From assembly GCF_001618955.1 (NCBI RefSeq), contig NZ_LVYV01000055.1, positions 1 through 64,000 on the forward strand: DNA of 64,000 nucleotides, given 5' to 3'. The position numbers and the translations under genes were made by a program. Within the stretch, counting starts at the first letter, position 1. Each line of letters begins with the position of its first letter. The DNA is from Tardiphaga robiniae. Its GTDB lineage: Bacteria > Pseudomonadota > Alphaproteobacteria > Rhizobiales > Xanthobacteraceae. Under the pieces are notes generated by a model. It was not told the DNA's origin. It did no database searches and saw only the letters and a list, made by a program, of their open reading frames with translations. Below, piece by piece: positions 54,679 through 63,215 of the stretch.

Positions 54679-54696
54679 TTGTCAGTTGTCAGACAA
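54679..54696. promoter_or_regulatory. GntR/FadR-type operator candidate
   Basis: The 11-base site TTGTC-A-GACAA is a perfect inverted repeat, and a further TTGTC lies exactly seven bases before it. The shape matches operators of FadR-subfamily GntR repressors, which commonly govern sugar-acid genes. It sits between the divergent dehydrogenase (minus) and lactonase (plus) genes, close to the minus-strand start. No GntR gene lies in this window, so its regulator would act from elsewhere. Confidence 0.55.
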
Positions 54697-54804
54697 GTAT
54701 GGCGCGGTGCGGGCGCGACGGCAAGGCAGTGCGGCATTGCTTGCCGCCTACCCTCGCCGATGTTAGCAAACGCATCCGAGGAAACGACAGAGAACGAGAC
54801 GCCA

Positions 54805-55764
54805 ATGTCCGACACATCATCGCGCGGCTGGCAGCCGGCGACCTATTATCCCGATCCCGCCATTCACGCCCTCGATCCCCGCTTCGAAAAATACTGGATC
54901 AAGCTCGGCGCCATTGAACGCATCGCCACCGGCATGCGCTGGGCCGAAGGGCCGGTGTGGTTCGGCGACGGGCGATATCTGTTGTGCTCCGACATTCCCA
55001 ACAACCGCATTATCAAATGGGAAGAGGAAACCGGCGCGATCAGCGATTTCCGCAAGCCGTCGAATTACGGCAATGGCAACACGCGGGATCGCCATGGACG
55101 GTTGATCACCTGCGAACACGGCCGCCGCATCACCCGCACCGAATATGACGGTTCCATCACGGTGCTGATGGATAATTTCGAAGGCAAGAAACTGAACTCG
55201 CCGAACGATGTCGTCGTGAAATCCGACGGATCGATCTGGTTCACCGACCCGCCATTCGGTCTGATGAGCGACTATGAGGGCAACATGGCGCCGTCCGAAA
55301 TCGGACAGAACATCTATCGCATCGACGGCGATACGTTGACGTCCACCATCGTCGCCGATGATGTGCTCGGCCCGAACGGACTGTGTTTTTCGCCGGATGA
55401 AAAGCTGCTCTATGTCGTGGAATCCCGCGGCGTGCCGAGCCGCAAGATTCTCGCCTACGACGTTGCCGCCGACGGCAAGACGCTGAAGAACAAGCGCGTA
55501 CTGATCGATGCGGGCCCGGGCACGCCCGACGGCATGCGCTGCGATATCGACGGCAATCTGTGGTGCGGCTGGGGCATGGGCAAGCCGGAGCTCGACGGCG
55601 TCTTCATCTTCGCCCCCGATGGCGAACAGATCGGCCGTATCGCGTTGCCCGAGCGCTGCGCTAATGTCTGTTTCGGCGGCGTGAAACGCAACCGGCTGTT
55701 CATGGCATCGAGCCAGTCGATCTATGCAGTCTATGTGAACACGCAGGGCGCACTCGGAAGTTAG
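54805..55764 (+). CDS. SMP-30/gluconolactonase-family lactonase
   Basis: About 319 residues forming a six-bladed beta-propeller. The divalent-metal ligands of the family are present: Glu48 (MRWAEGPVW), Asn191 (GPNGL) and catalytic Asp242 (TPDGMR). The substrate-side Asn134 (NSPND) is also there. It hydrolyses an aldono- or aldaro-lactone, the natural step after the divergently encoded dehydrogenase. The start lies a few bases after GAGAACGAGAC; a longer open frame exists upstream but overlaps the divergent gene. Confidence 0.9.
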   Translation: MSDTSSRGWQPATYYPDPAIHALDPRFEKYWIKLGAIERIATGMRWAEGPVWFGDGRYLLCSDIPNNRIIKWEEETGAISDFRKPSNYGNGNTRDRHGRLITCEHGRRITRTEYDGSITVLMDNFEGKKLNSPNDVVVKSDGSIWFTDPPFGLMSDYEGNMAPSEIGQNIYRIDGDTLTSTIVADDVLGPNGLCFSPDEKLLYVVESRGVPSRKILAYDVAADGKTLKNKRVLIDAGPGTPDGMRCDIDGNLWCGWGMGKPELDGVFIFAPDGEQIGRIALPERCANVCFGGVKRNRLFMASSQSIYAVYVNTQGALGS

Positions 55765-55809
55765 CGAGCGCGACCTTCTCATCGTGTAGCCAAGCGCAAG
55801 AAACAAAAA

Positions 55810-55842
55810 CGCCGGCGTGGATTTCTCCGCGCCGGCGCTTTG
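55810..55842. terminator. Bidirectional rho-independent terminator
   Basis: CGCCGGCG (55810-55817) pairs with CGCCGGCG (55830-55837) over a 12-base loop. On the minus strand, after the aldehyde dehydrogenase stop, it is followed by TTTTTGTTTC, a good T-run. On the plus strand, after the lactonase, it is followed by CTTTGTT, which is weaker. Confidence 0.8.
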
Positions 55843-55855
55843 TTAGTTGTTCAGC

Positions 55856-57286
55856 TTACGCTGCGGTGTAGCCGGCGATCGCCTTGACCTCGAGGAAGTC
55901 CTCGAGACCGTGCTTGCCCCATTCCCGGCCGTTGCCGGACTGCTTGTAGCCGCCGAACGGCGCGGTGCGGTCGTTCGGAGCGCCCTGCAGGTTGACGTTG
56001 CCCGCGCGGATGCGACGGCCGAACTTGCGGGCGTTCTCGACCGTGTCAGCCGAGACGTAGCCAGCGAGGCCATAGGGCGTGTCATTGGCGATGCGGAGCG
56101 CATCGGCTTCGTCCTTGGACCCCATGATCACGAGCACCGGCCCGAAGATTTCCTCGCGCGCGATGGTCATGTTCTCGGTGACGTCAGCGAAGATCGTCGG
56201 ACGCACATAGAAGCCCTTGTTGACTCCTTCCGGCAGGCCGGGGCCACCGGCGACCAGCGTGGCGCCTTCCTCGATGCCCTTCTGGATCAGGCCCTGGATC
56301 TTGTCCCACTGGCCGCGATTGACCACCGGACCGATGACAGTGCCATCAGCGCGCGGATCGCCGGCCTTGGTCTTGTCGGCCTGCGCCTTGGCGATGGCGG
56401 CGATTTCCTTCATCTTCGCCTGCGGCACGATCATGCGCGACGGTGCGTTACACGACTGTCCAGAGTTGTTGAACATGTGCGCGACACCGCCGGTGACGGC
56501 CTTCACGAAGTCGGCGCCATCCAGGATCACGTTCGGCGACTTGCCACCGAGCTCCTGGCTGACGCGCTTCACGGTGTTCGCGGCGCGCTTGGCAACGTCG
56601 ATGCCGGCGCGGGTCGAACCGGTGAAGGAAATCATGTCGATATCGGGATGTTCGCTCATGGCGACGCCGACATCCGGGCCGAGACCGTTGACGAGGTTGA
56701 ACACGCCCTTCGGCACGCCGGCTTCATGGAGGATTTCCGCGAAGATCAAGGCCGAGGTCGGGGTGTATTCCGACGGCTTCAGCAGCATGGTGCAGCCGGC
56801 GGCGAGCGCGGGTGCGACCTTGCAGGCGATCTGGTTCAGCGGCCAATTCCACGGGGTGATCATACCGACGACGCCAATCGGCTCCTTGGTGATCATGGCC
56901 GCGTTATGCGCCTCGTCGAACTTGTAGGTCTTCAGCACGTCGAGCGTGGCGACGAGGTGACCGAGGCCGGCACCGGCCTGCAGCTTCTCGGCCATCGGCA
57001 GCGGAGCGCCCATTTCGTCGGAGACCGACGCGCCGATATCCGACATACGGGTCTTGTAGACCGCGATGATCTTTTCGAGCAGCGCGATGCGCTCTTCACG
57101 GGTGGTCTGGGAGAACGTCTCGAAAGCGCGCTTGGCAGCGGCGACAGCCTTGTCGACATCGGCCTTGGAGCCCAGCGCAATGTCGTACATCGCATCTTCA
57201 GTCGCCGGATTCACGACAGGGGTGGTCTTCTTGACGACGGGATCGACCCAGGCGCCATCGATGTAGAATTGCAGGCGGTTGACCAT
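55856..57286 (-). CDS. NAD(P)-dependent aldehyde dehydrogenase
   Basis: A 476-residue ALDH-superfamily enzyme with catalytic Cys279 (NSGQSCNAPS), general base Glu245 (QELGGKSP), Asn147 (PWNWP) and Lys170 (LLKPSEY). It oxidises an aldehyde to its acid. Its place beside the dehydrogenase/lactonase/dehydratase set suggests the last pathway step: alpha-ketoglutaric semialdehyde, lactaldehyde, or sulfolactaldehyde in the sulfonate reading. The start follows GAGGTTACCA. It is terminated by the hairpin at 55810-55842. Confidence 0.9.
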   Translation of the reverse strand: MVNRLQFYIDGAWVDPVVKKTTPVVNPATEDAMYDIALGSKADVDKAVAAAKRAFETFSQTTREERIALLEKIIAVYKTRMSDIGASVSDEMGAPLPMAEKLQAGAGLGHLVATLDVLKTYKFDEAHNAAMITKEPIGVVGMITPWNWPLNQIACKVAPALAAGCTMLLKPSEYTPTSALIFAEILHEAGVPKGVFNLVNGLGPDVGVAMSEHPDIDMISFTGSTRAGIDVAKRAANTVKRVSQELGGKSPNVILDGADFVKAVTGGVAHMFNNSGQSCNAPSRMIVPQAKMKEIAAIAKAQADKTKAGDPRADGTVIGPVVNRGQWDKIQGLIQKGIEEGATLVAGGPGLPEGVNKGFYVRPTIFADVTENMTIAREEIFGPVLVIMGSKDEADALRIANDTPYGLAGYVSADTVENARKFGRRIRAGNVNLQGAPNDRTAPFGGYKQSGNGREWGKHGLEDFLEVKAIAGYTAA

Positions 57287-57561
57287 TGGTAACCTCTTTG
57301 ATTTCGGGAACGTCTGTCGTCAGAAAATTCTGTGCAGCCGGGTCTATCTGGGAAGGAACGACACGTCCGGCAAGCACCCTTGCGCGGTCATTTCGCCTCA
57401 TGAGCCCGTCATGCACGGGATGCCGCGTGAAAGCAGCAAATGCATATAAATCCAGCCGCGTGGCAGGAGCAAGGCCCCGTGATTTGTGCGCGTTCTAAAA
57501 TCGAAATGTCGCAACTTGCCAGCAAAGCGCAGTGTGCATTGCAACAAAATTGACCGAAAAA

Positions 57562-58599
57562 TCAGCGCGACTTTGCGCGGACAGCGATGGGCGCGTCCGG
57601 ATCAGCTTCGTCATCGGCCATGGTAGAAATCGGCGACATCGGTGTGTCACGCAGGCGCTTCAGGCCGAGATGGCGCTCGCGCAGAATGACGAAGATGCCT
57701 GCGCCCGCGACGATCACCGCGCCGCCGACCACATAGGGCGTCGGCACCTCGCCGAACATCCAGAAGCCGAGCAGGAAGGCCCACAACATCGCGGTGTAGT
57801 CGAACGGCGCCAAGAAGGACGCCGGCGCGTAGCGATAGCTCTCGGTGAACAGCATCTGGCCAAGGCCGCCGGAAATGCCGATGCCGACCAGCAGCGCCAG
57901 TTCGAAATCCGTCGGCCAGCGCCAGCCGAATGGCGCCGTGAGCAACGATGCCGCCATCACGATCAGCGTCATGAAGATGACGATCGCGGATGAGGACTCC
58001 GTTGCGGTCAGCCGGCGGATCTGGATGGTCGCACCGCCCGACGAGAAGGCATTGAGCAGCGCCAGCGACAGACCGATGATCATCGACGTGGTCAGCGCCG
58101 CGTGGTCGTGGAAATACGGCGACAGCATCAGGATCACGCCGGAAAAACCGATCGCCACCGCCGACCAGCGATAGGCATGGACCTGCTCTTTCAGGAAGAT
58201 GGCGGCGAACACCACGGTGATCAGCGGCGCGATGAAGGCGATGGCGGTGACATCCGCGATCGGCAGCCGCGCCAGAGCGCCGAAGGTGCAGAACGTCCCG
58301 ATCACGCTGAACGAACCGCGCACCAGATGCGCGGAGACGCGGTTGGTGCGCAGCGCCCCGCGCAACTGACCGCGCCAGCCGAAGAACAGCACGATCGGGA
58401 TCAACGCAAACAACCCGCGCGCAAACACGATCTCGCCGAGCGGCACTTCGCTGCCGAGATAGCGACCCTGCGCGCCCATCATGGCAAACGCCATGGTGCT
58501 GGCAATCTTCAGCGACACGGCTTTGAAGATGTTCATGATTTCGGGGAAATGGAGATCAGGGGAATCGCGGGGGGTCTTCATGTTGCAGCACACAATCAC
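57562..58599 (-). CDS. EamA/DMT-family membrane transporter
   Basis: About 345 residues with ten predicted membrane helices in two EamA repeats (repeats begin near FAMMGAQGRYLG and LLNAFSSGGATIQIRR). DMT proteins export metabolites or import amino acids and related compounds; the substrate is unknown. GTG at 58599 is chosen because GAGGAGG lies six bases upstream; ATG codons at 58581 and 58536 are alternatives, of which the last fits homologues starting near MNIFKA. The C-terminus is a charged cytoplasmic tail. The 275 bases between it and the aldehyde dehydrogenase gene show nothing recognisable. Confidence 0.87.
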   Translation of the reverse strand: MIVCCNMKTPRDSPDLHFPEIMNIFKAVSLKIASTMAFAMMGAQGRYLGSEVPLGEIVFARGLFALIPIVLFFGWRGQLRGALRTNRVSAHLVRGSFSVIGTFCTFGALARLPIADVTAIAFIAPLITVVFAAIFLKEQVHAYRWSAVAIGFSGVILMLSPYFHDHAALTTSMIIGLSLALLNAFSSGGATIQIRRLTATESSSAIVIFMTLIVMAASLLTAPFGWRWPTDFELALLVGIGISGGLGQMLFTESYRYAPASFLAPFDYTAMLWAFLLGFWMFGEVPTPYVVGGAVIVAGAGIFVILRERHLGLKRLRDTPMSPISTMADDEADPDAPIAVRAKSR

Positions 58600-58694
58600 G
58601 TGAGCCTCCTCACGAAAACCGCCGATGCGACATGGCTTGGCGGGTTTCCATGCAGGGCTGCACCTCGCCACAACCCAACCTTGCGCGGGCGGTT

Positions 58695-59621
58695 TTAGCC
58701 CTTTTTGGCGGGCCTGATGGGCCCCTCCACCGCAGGGAGCGACTTCAGATAGAGCGCTATCGCCGAGCGGTCGTCTGCGCTCAACTGGGAGGTATTGCGG
58801 ATCACACGCGCCATGGAGCCACCGGCGGTGTCGCCGTCCGGCGTCTGCCCGGTTTCGAGAAAATACGCGATGTCCTTTTCGCTCCAGTCACCGAGGCGCT
58901 TCTGGGTGATGTTGGGCACCCAGCCCTCGCCATCGGGATTGGGACCACCGGCAAAGCGCTGTGCCATCACGATGCCACCCAGTGCGTTGCGCGGGCTGTG
59001 GCACTCGGCACAGTGGCCCAGCGCATTGACCAGATAGCTGCCGCGATTCCACTGCGGCGACTTCGACGCATCCGCCACGAAGGGTTTGCCATCGAGGAAC
59101 AGCCATTTCCAGACGCCGAGGTTGCGACGGATGTTGAACGGGAATGGCACCGCATGATCCGGTGCCTTGCTCGTGACCGGCGCCAGCGTCTTCAGATAGC
59201 CGAACAGATCGCGCGCGTCCTCCATCTTCATCTGCTGATAGGACGTGTAGGGAAAGGCCGGAAAGTAATGCGAGCCGTTCGGCGAAGTACCTTTCAATAG
59301 TGCCGTGACGAAATCAGCCTCACTCCAGCGGCCGATTCCGACAGCGGGATCAGGCGAAATGTTCGGCACATAGAACGTGCCGAACGGCGATGTGAGCGGC
59401 AGCCCGCCGCCAAGCTTGAGCCGATCCTGCTGCGCCGGCGTCGCATGGCATGACGAGCAGCCACCGGCATTGAAGACCACCGCGCCATTGCCGGGATTGG
59501 GCGTGTGCGGCGGGAGCGTGCTCGCAGCCACCGTCACTGGAATCGTCAGCCACCAGAACACGCCGAAGCCGATGACAGCCGCGACAAGTGCGAGAATGAA
59601 AAGCCGTTTCAGCACGTGCAT
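58695..59621 (-). CDS. Membrane-anchored diheme cytochrome c
   Basis: About 308 residues. One N-terminal membrane helix (about 5-30) is followed by two cytochrome c domains with heme motifs CSSCH (55-59) and CAECH (204-208). The sequence after the first heme (GGLPLTSPFGTFYVPNISPD) and the second-domain WVPNITQ resemble the cytochrome subunit of membrane alcohol/aldehyde dehydrogenases, which have three hemes; here there are two. It should pass electrons from a periplasmic dehydrogenase to the respiratory chain; no partner dehydrogenase is next to it. A TTG two codons upstream, with AGGA six bases before it, is an alternative start. Confidence 0.9.
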   Translation of the reverse strand: MHVLKRLFILALVAAVIGFGVFWWLTIPVTVAASTLPPHTPNPGNGAVVFNAGGCSSCHATPAQQDRLKLGGGLPLTSPFGTFYVPNISPDPAVGIGRWSEADFVTALLKGTSPNGSHYFPAFPYTSYQQMKMEDARDLFGYLKTLAPVTSKAPDHAVPFPFNIRRNLGVWKWLFLDGKPFVADASKSPQWNRGSYLVNALGHCAECHSPRNALGGIVMAQRFAGGPNPDGEGWVPNITQKRLGDWSEKDIAYFLETGQTPDGDTAGGSMARVIRNTSQLSADDRSAIALYLKSLPAVEGPIRPAKKG

Positions 59622-59779
59622 GTCCAATCGGTATCCTGGTCAAACTTCAGCACATAAAGCGCGTCGAACAGCCGCTGCCGGAACGAAACCGTGATCCATC
59701 CCTTAGGCCCCCGGGGGAATGAATTGGCGTCTCGGATGTTTCCAGCCATGACGACCTCGCCATCATCAGGGAGAAAACC

Positions 59780-60202
59780 ATGTCACCTCGTTCGATCATG
59801 CTCGCGTCCCTCGCACTCGGCGCCAGCATCGCCCTCCCCGGCCCCGCTTCCGCCGAGAAGATGAAGGCGATCCTCGATAGCGCCTCCGAAGTGCCCGCCA
59901 ATACCAGCGCCGGCAAGGGCACCGCCGATATCGACTTCGATCCTGCCACCAAGAAGCTGACCTGGAAGCTGACCTATTCCGGCCTCACGGGTCCTGCGAC
60001 CATGGCGCATTTCCACGGCCCCGCCGAAGCCGGCAAGAATGCCGGCGTAGCCGTGCCGATCACGCCTGCAACCAGCGGATCCGAAGGCAGCGCCACGCTG
60101 ACCGACGCACAAGCCGCCGACCTGATGGCCGGCAAATACTATGTCAACGTCCACACCGAAGCGAACAAAGGCGGCGAGATCCGCGGACAGGTGACGAAGT
60201 AA
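59780..60202 (+). CDS. CHRD-domain secreted protein
   Basis: A 140-residue exported protein. The signal peptide is about 25 residues (cleavage near GPASAE). The rest is one CHRD domain with its hallmark HFHGPAEAG and the end motif YYVNVHTEANKGGEIRGQV. These are found in secreted proteins of unknown function and in chordin. It follows a clear GGGAG ribosome binding site. It ends at the bidirectional terminator at 60226-60257. Confidence 0.9.
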   Translation: MSPRSIMLASLALGASIALPGPASAEKMKAILDSASEVPANTSAGKGTADIDFDPATKKLTWKLTYSGLTGPATMAHFHGPAEAGKNAGVAVPITPATSGSEGSATLTDAQAADLMAGKYYVNVHTEANKGGEIRGQVTK

Positions 60203-60225
60203 CATTCGAACCGACGATGGTTGAA

Positions 60226-60257
60226 AAAAGGGCGAGCGTTACGCGTTCGCCCTTTTG
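60226..60257. terminator. Bidirectional rho-independent terminator
   Basis: AAAAGGGCGAGCG (60226-60238) pairs with CGCGTTCGCCCTTTT-type sequence (60244-60256), 13 base pairs with one G-U. It is followed by TTTTGTTC on the plus strand and by TTTTTTC on the minus strand. It serves both the CHRD gene and the convergent cytochrome c' gene. Confidence 0.85.
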
Positions 60258-60277
60258 TTCAGAGTTCACAGTCGAAC

Positions 60278-60724
60278 TCAGATCTTCAGCCTGAACGTCT
60301 CGTGGCAGCCGCCGCATGCCTTGCCGATGCCGCCGACATTGGCCTTGAGGCTATCGAGATCCTTGATCTTGGCCTTGGCGTCGGTGACGGCCTTGGCGAA
60401 GGTGACGATGTGGGCATCGAAACCGGCCTTGTCTTCCCAGACCTTCGGCGACGTCGAATAGTCACCTTCAGCCTTCAGGCCCTTGGTGCTGTCCGGAAAC
60501 AGCGTCGGCAGCTTTTTGGCGGTTTCGTCCAGCACTGTCAGCGCGGCCTCGACCGCGGCCTGATCATAGGGCTTTTCGCCCTTGGCCATCGCGCTGAGCG
60601 TACCACCCAAGGCGCGGCCGTTGGATTTCATCAGCGTCTGGCGTTCCTTGACGATCTCCTGCTGGGCCGAGACCGCCCCCACACCCAACAGCAAAGCTCC
60701 GACAACGAGAAGCGCACGTTTCAT
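60278..60724 (-). CDS. Cytochrome c' (class II c-type cytochrome)
   Basis: A 148-residue periplasmic protein. The signal peptide ends at VSAQ (about 20). The four-helix-bundle body ends with the single heme motif CGGCH (137-141), only seven residues from the C-terminus, as is typical of class II cytochromes. Roles in the family include binding nitric oxide and electron transfer. It may be expressed alone, since a terminator follows and the Mo-hydroxylase gene upstream is 90 bases away. Confidence 0.92.
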   Translation of the reverse strand: MKRALLVVGALLLGVGAVSAQQEIVKERQTLMKSNGRALGGTLSAMAKGEKPYDQAAVEAALTVLDETAKKLPTLFPDSTKGLKAEGDYSTSPKVWEDKAGFDAHIVTFAKAVTDAKAKIKDLDSLKANVGGIGKACGGCHETFRLKI

Positions 60725-60814
60725 CGACCAATACCCCTTTTGGAATTCAACTAGGACTAGTTCGCAACATGTAGATGAACCCCGCCGCCATCGGGCTATT
60801 CCCGGCGGCGGGCT

Positions 60815-63112
60815 CTACAGCGTGTGGAGCCGTTCGTGCTCGCGGATCGCCATCCACACCCGCTCAGGGGTTGCGGGCATGTCGATGTGCTCGATTTTGT
60901 ATTCGCGATAGAGGCCATCGACGATGGCGTTCATCACGGCCGGACAGGAGCCGATGGCGCCGGCCTCGCCGGCCCCCTTCACCCCCAGCGGATTGGTCAC
61001 GCACGGGATGTTGTGGGTCTCGAACGAGATCGGCGCGCCGTCGGCCGCGCGCGGCAGCGCATAGTCCATGAAAGTGCCAGTGACGAGCTGGCCGTCCTCG
61101 GGATCATAGATCGCCTGCTCCATCAGCGCCTGGCCGATGCCCTGCATGGTGCCCCCATGAACCTGGCCGGCCAGCAGCAACGGATTCAGCGTGACGCCAA
61201 AATCGTCAACGATGACGTAATTGACAATGGCGATTTTGCCGGTCGCAGGATCGATCTCGACTTCGACCAGATGGGTGCCGTTGGGGAAGGTGCCGTCGGC
61301 GCTACTGAAGGTTTCGGACGCATTGAGCTTCGACGGATCGGCCTTCTTCGCGAGATCGGCGAATGACACCGAGCGATCGGTGCCGGCGATCTTCACCACG
61401 CCGCCATCGATCTCGAGGTCGGCGGCGCTGGTTTCCAGCACATCCGCCGCGAGCTCCTTGAGGTTGATACCGAGCTGCCTGGTGGCGCGCTGCACGCTGA
61501 CGCCACCGGTCGGGATCGATGCGGAGCCGCCGGTGCCGAGACCGGTCGCGACCTTCGCCGTGTCGCCTTGAATGATGTGCACGCGCTCCGGCGCGACGCC
61601 AAACTGTTCAGCAACGATCTGGGCATAGGCCGTGTGATGCCCCTGCCCGGTCGACTGCGTGCCGATCAAAATGGTGATGTCGCCATCGGCGCCAACAGCA
61701 ACATTGGCGGTCTCGTCGCCCATGGTGCCGCAGACTTCCACATAGGTGGCCATGCCGATACCACGAACCAGGCCCTCTTTCTTCGCGGCCTTGGCGCGCT
61801 TTGGAAATTCCTTCCAGCCTGCGACATCCATCGCGCGTTTCATATGCGCGGTGAAATCGCCGGAGTCGTACACCTTGCCGGTCGCGGTCTTGTACGGCAT
61901 CGCCTTCGGCGGGATGAAGTTCTTGCGGCGGATCGCATCCGGCGTCATGCCGAGCTTGCGCGCGCATTGATCGACGAGACGCTCGACGACATAGGCCGCC
62001 TCCGGACGGCCGGCGCCGCGATAGGCATCCACCGGCACGGAGTTGGTGAACACCGTGCGCACGCGGCAATGGAATGTCTGGATATCGTAGAGACCCGGCA
62101 ACATGCCGGCACCGCCATGCGGGATATACGGCCCGAAGGTCGACAGATACGCGCCCATGTCGGCCATCAGGTCGACATCCATGGCAAGAAACTTGCCATC
62201 CTCGCTGAGCGCCATGCGTGCATGGGTGACATTGTCGCGCCCCTGCGCGTCGCCGAGGAAGTGATCGGTACGGTCCGCCGCCCACTTCACATTCTTGCCG
62301 AGCTTCTTGGCGGCAAAGGCCACCAGCGCATATTCGCGATAGGGAAACAGGCGCGTGCCGAAACCGCCGCCGACATCGGGGCAAATCACACGCATCTTGT
62401 CCTTCGACATCTTCAGCACGTTATCGCAGAGGATGTCGCGCAGACGATGGCTGCCCTGGCTGCCGATGGTCAGCGTCATGTAATCGCGCTTGGCATCGTA
62501 TTCGCAAATCGCCGCGCGGGTTTCCATATAGTTGATGATGACGCGCGGATTGACGATCTTCACTTCGGCGACGACTGGCGCCTTGGCGAACACCGCATCG
62601 ACCGCCTTCTTGTCGCCGATCGGCACGTCGAACAGCACATTGCCGGCATGCTTGGCCCACACCTGCGGCGCGCCCTTGGCGACGGCGTTGACGAGACCGT
62701 TCACTGACGGCAGCGGCTTCCAGTCGACCTCGATCGCCTCAATCGCATCGCGCGCCTGCGCGACAGTCTCCGCAACGACGAAGGCCACGGCGTCGCCAAC
62801 ATGGCGCACTTCCCTGGCGGCGAGGATCGGATAATCCGGCCCGGTGAAAGGATGATCCTCAAGATTGAACAGGCACGGCAGACCGCCGAGGTCCTTGGTG
62901 TCCTCTGCCGTCAGAATCGCGGCGACACCTGGAAGCGTGCGCGCCTTGCTGACATCAATGGTGAAACTGGCATGGGCATGCGGTGAGCGCAGCACCAGGG
63001 CATGCAGCGTGACGGGCGCGTGATCGTCGGTGTAGCGGCCACGGCCACGAATGAGGGCGTCGTCTTCCTTACGCAGGACACTCTGTCCGACGCCGAATTT
63101 GATGGGGGCCAT
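60815..63112 (-). CDS. Molybdenum hydroxylase large subunit, CoxL form II-like
   Basis: About 765 residues of the xanthine dehydrogenase/CO dehydrogenase large-subunit family. It carries molybdopterin-binding Gly-rich segments (DVGGGFGTRLFP; TGQGHHTAYAQIVAEQ) and the catalytic Glu717 in GVKGAGEAGAIG. The active-site loop is AYRGAGR (364-370), numbered from the first of the two Met codons, not AYxCSFR, so this is a form II protein and not a proven CO dehydrogenase. The start at 63112 follows GGAGGAATG. Neither the FAD (CoxM) nor the 2Fe-2S (CoxS) subunit gene is present, so the subunits must come from elsewhere. Confidence 0.9.
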   Translation of the reverse strand: MAPIKFGVGQSVLRKEDDALIRGRGRYTDDHAPVTLHALVLRSPHAHASFTIDVSKARTLPGVAAILTAEDTKDLGGLPCLFNLEDHPFTGPDYPILAAREVRHVGDAVAFVVAETVAQARDAIEAIEVDWKPLPSVNGLVNAVAKGAPQVWAKHAGNVLFDVPIGDKKAVDAVFAKAPVVAEVKIVNPRVIINYMETRAAICEYDAKRDYMTLTIGSQGSHRLRDILCDNVLKMSKDKMRVICPDVGGGFGTRLFPYREYALVAFAAKKLGKNVKWAADRTDHFLGDAQGRDNVTHARMALSEDGKFLAMDVDLMADMGAYLSTFGPYIPHGGAGMLPGLYDIQTFHCRVRTVFTNSVPVDAYRGAGRPEAAYVVERLVDQCARKLGMTPDAIRRKNFIPPKAMPYKTATGKVYDSGDFTAHMKRAMDVAGWKEFPKRAKAAKKEGLVRGIGMATYVEVCGTMGDETANVAVGADGDITILIGTQSTGQGHHTAYAQIVAEQFGVAPERVHIIQGDTAKVATGLGTGGSASIPTGGVSVQRATRQLGINLKELAADVLETSAADLEIDGGVVKIAGTDRSVSFADLAKKADPSKLNASETFSSADGTFPNGTHLVEVEIDPATGKIAIVNYVIVDDFGVTLNPLLLAGQVHGGTMQGIGQALMEQAIYDPEDGQLVTGTFMDYALPRAADGAPISFETHNIPCVTNPLGVKGAGEAGAIGSCPAVMNAIVDGLYREYKIEHIDMPATPERVWMAIREHERLHTL

Positions 63113-63215
63113 CATTCCTCCGCTTGCAGTTTAGACTCAATCTACACTGCGGGGAGACGGCGGCAAGTGGCACGGGGGCGTCGCCCTGCCCGACTTTGGG
63201 ACACGATGAAGCGAG

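Noticed and set aside
55847-57292. 481-codon plus-strand open frame over the aldehyde dehydrogenase
   Set aside because: It mirrors a gene with all catalytic residues; GC-rich third positions keep the antisense frame open. No ribosome binding site or recognisable protein.
60815-63112. Aerobic CO dehydrogenase (coxL form I)
   Set aside because: The active-site loop is AYRGAGR, not AYxCSFR, and no coxM or coxS gene is adjacent.
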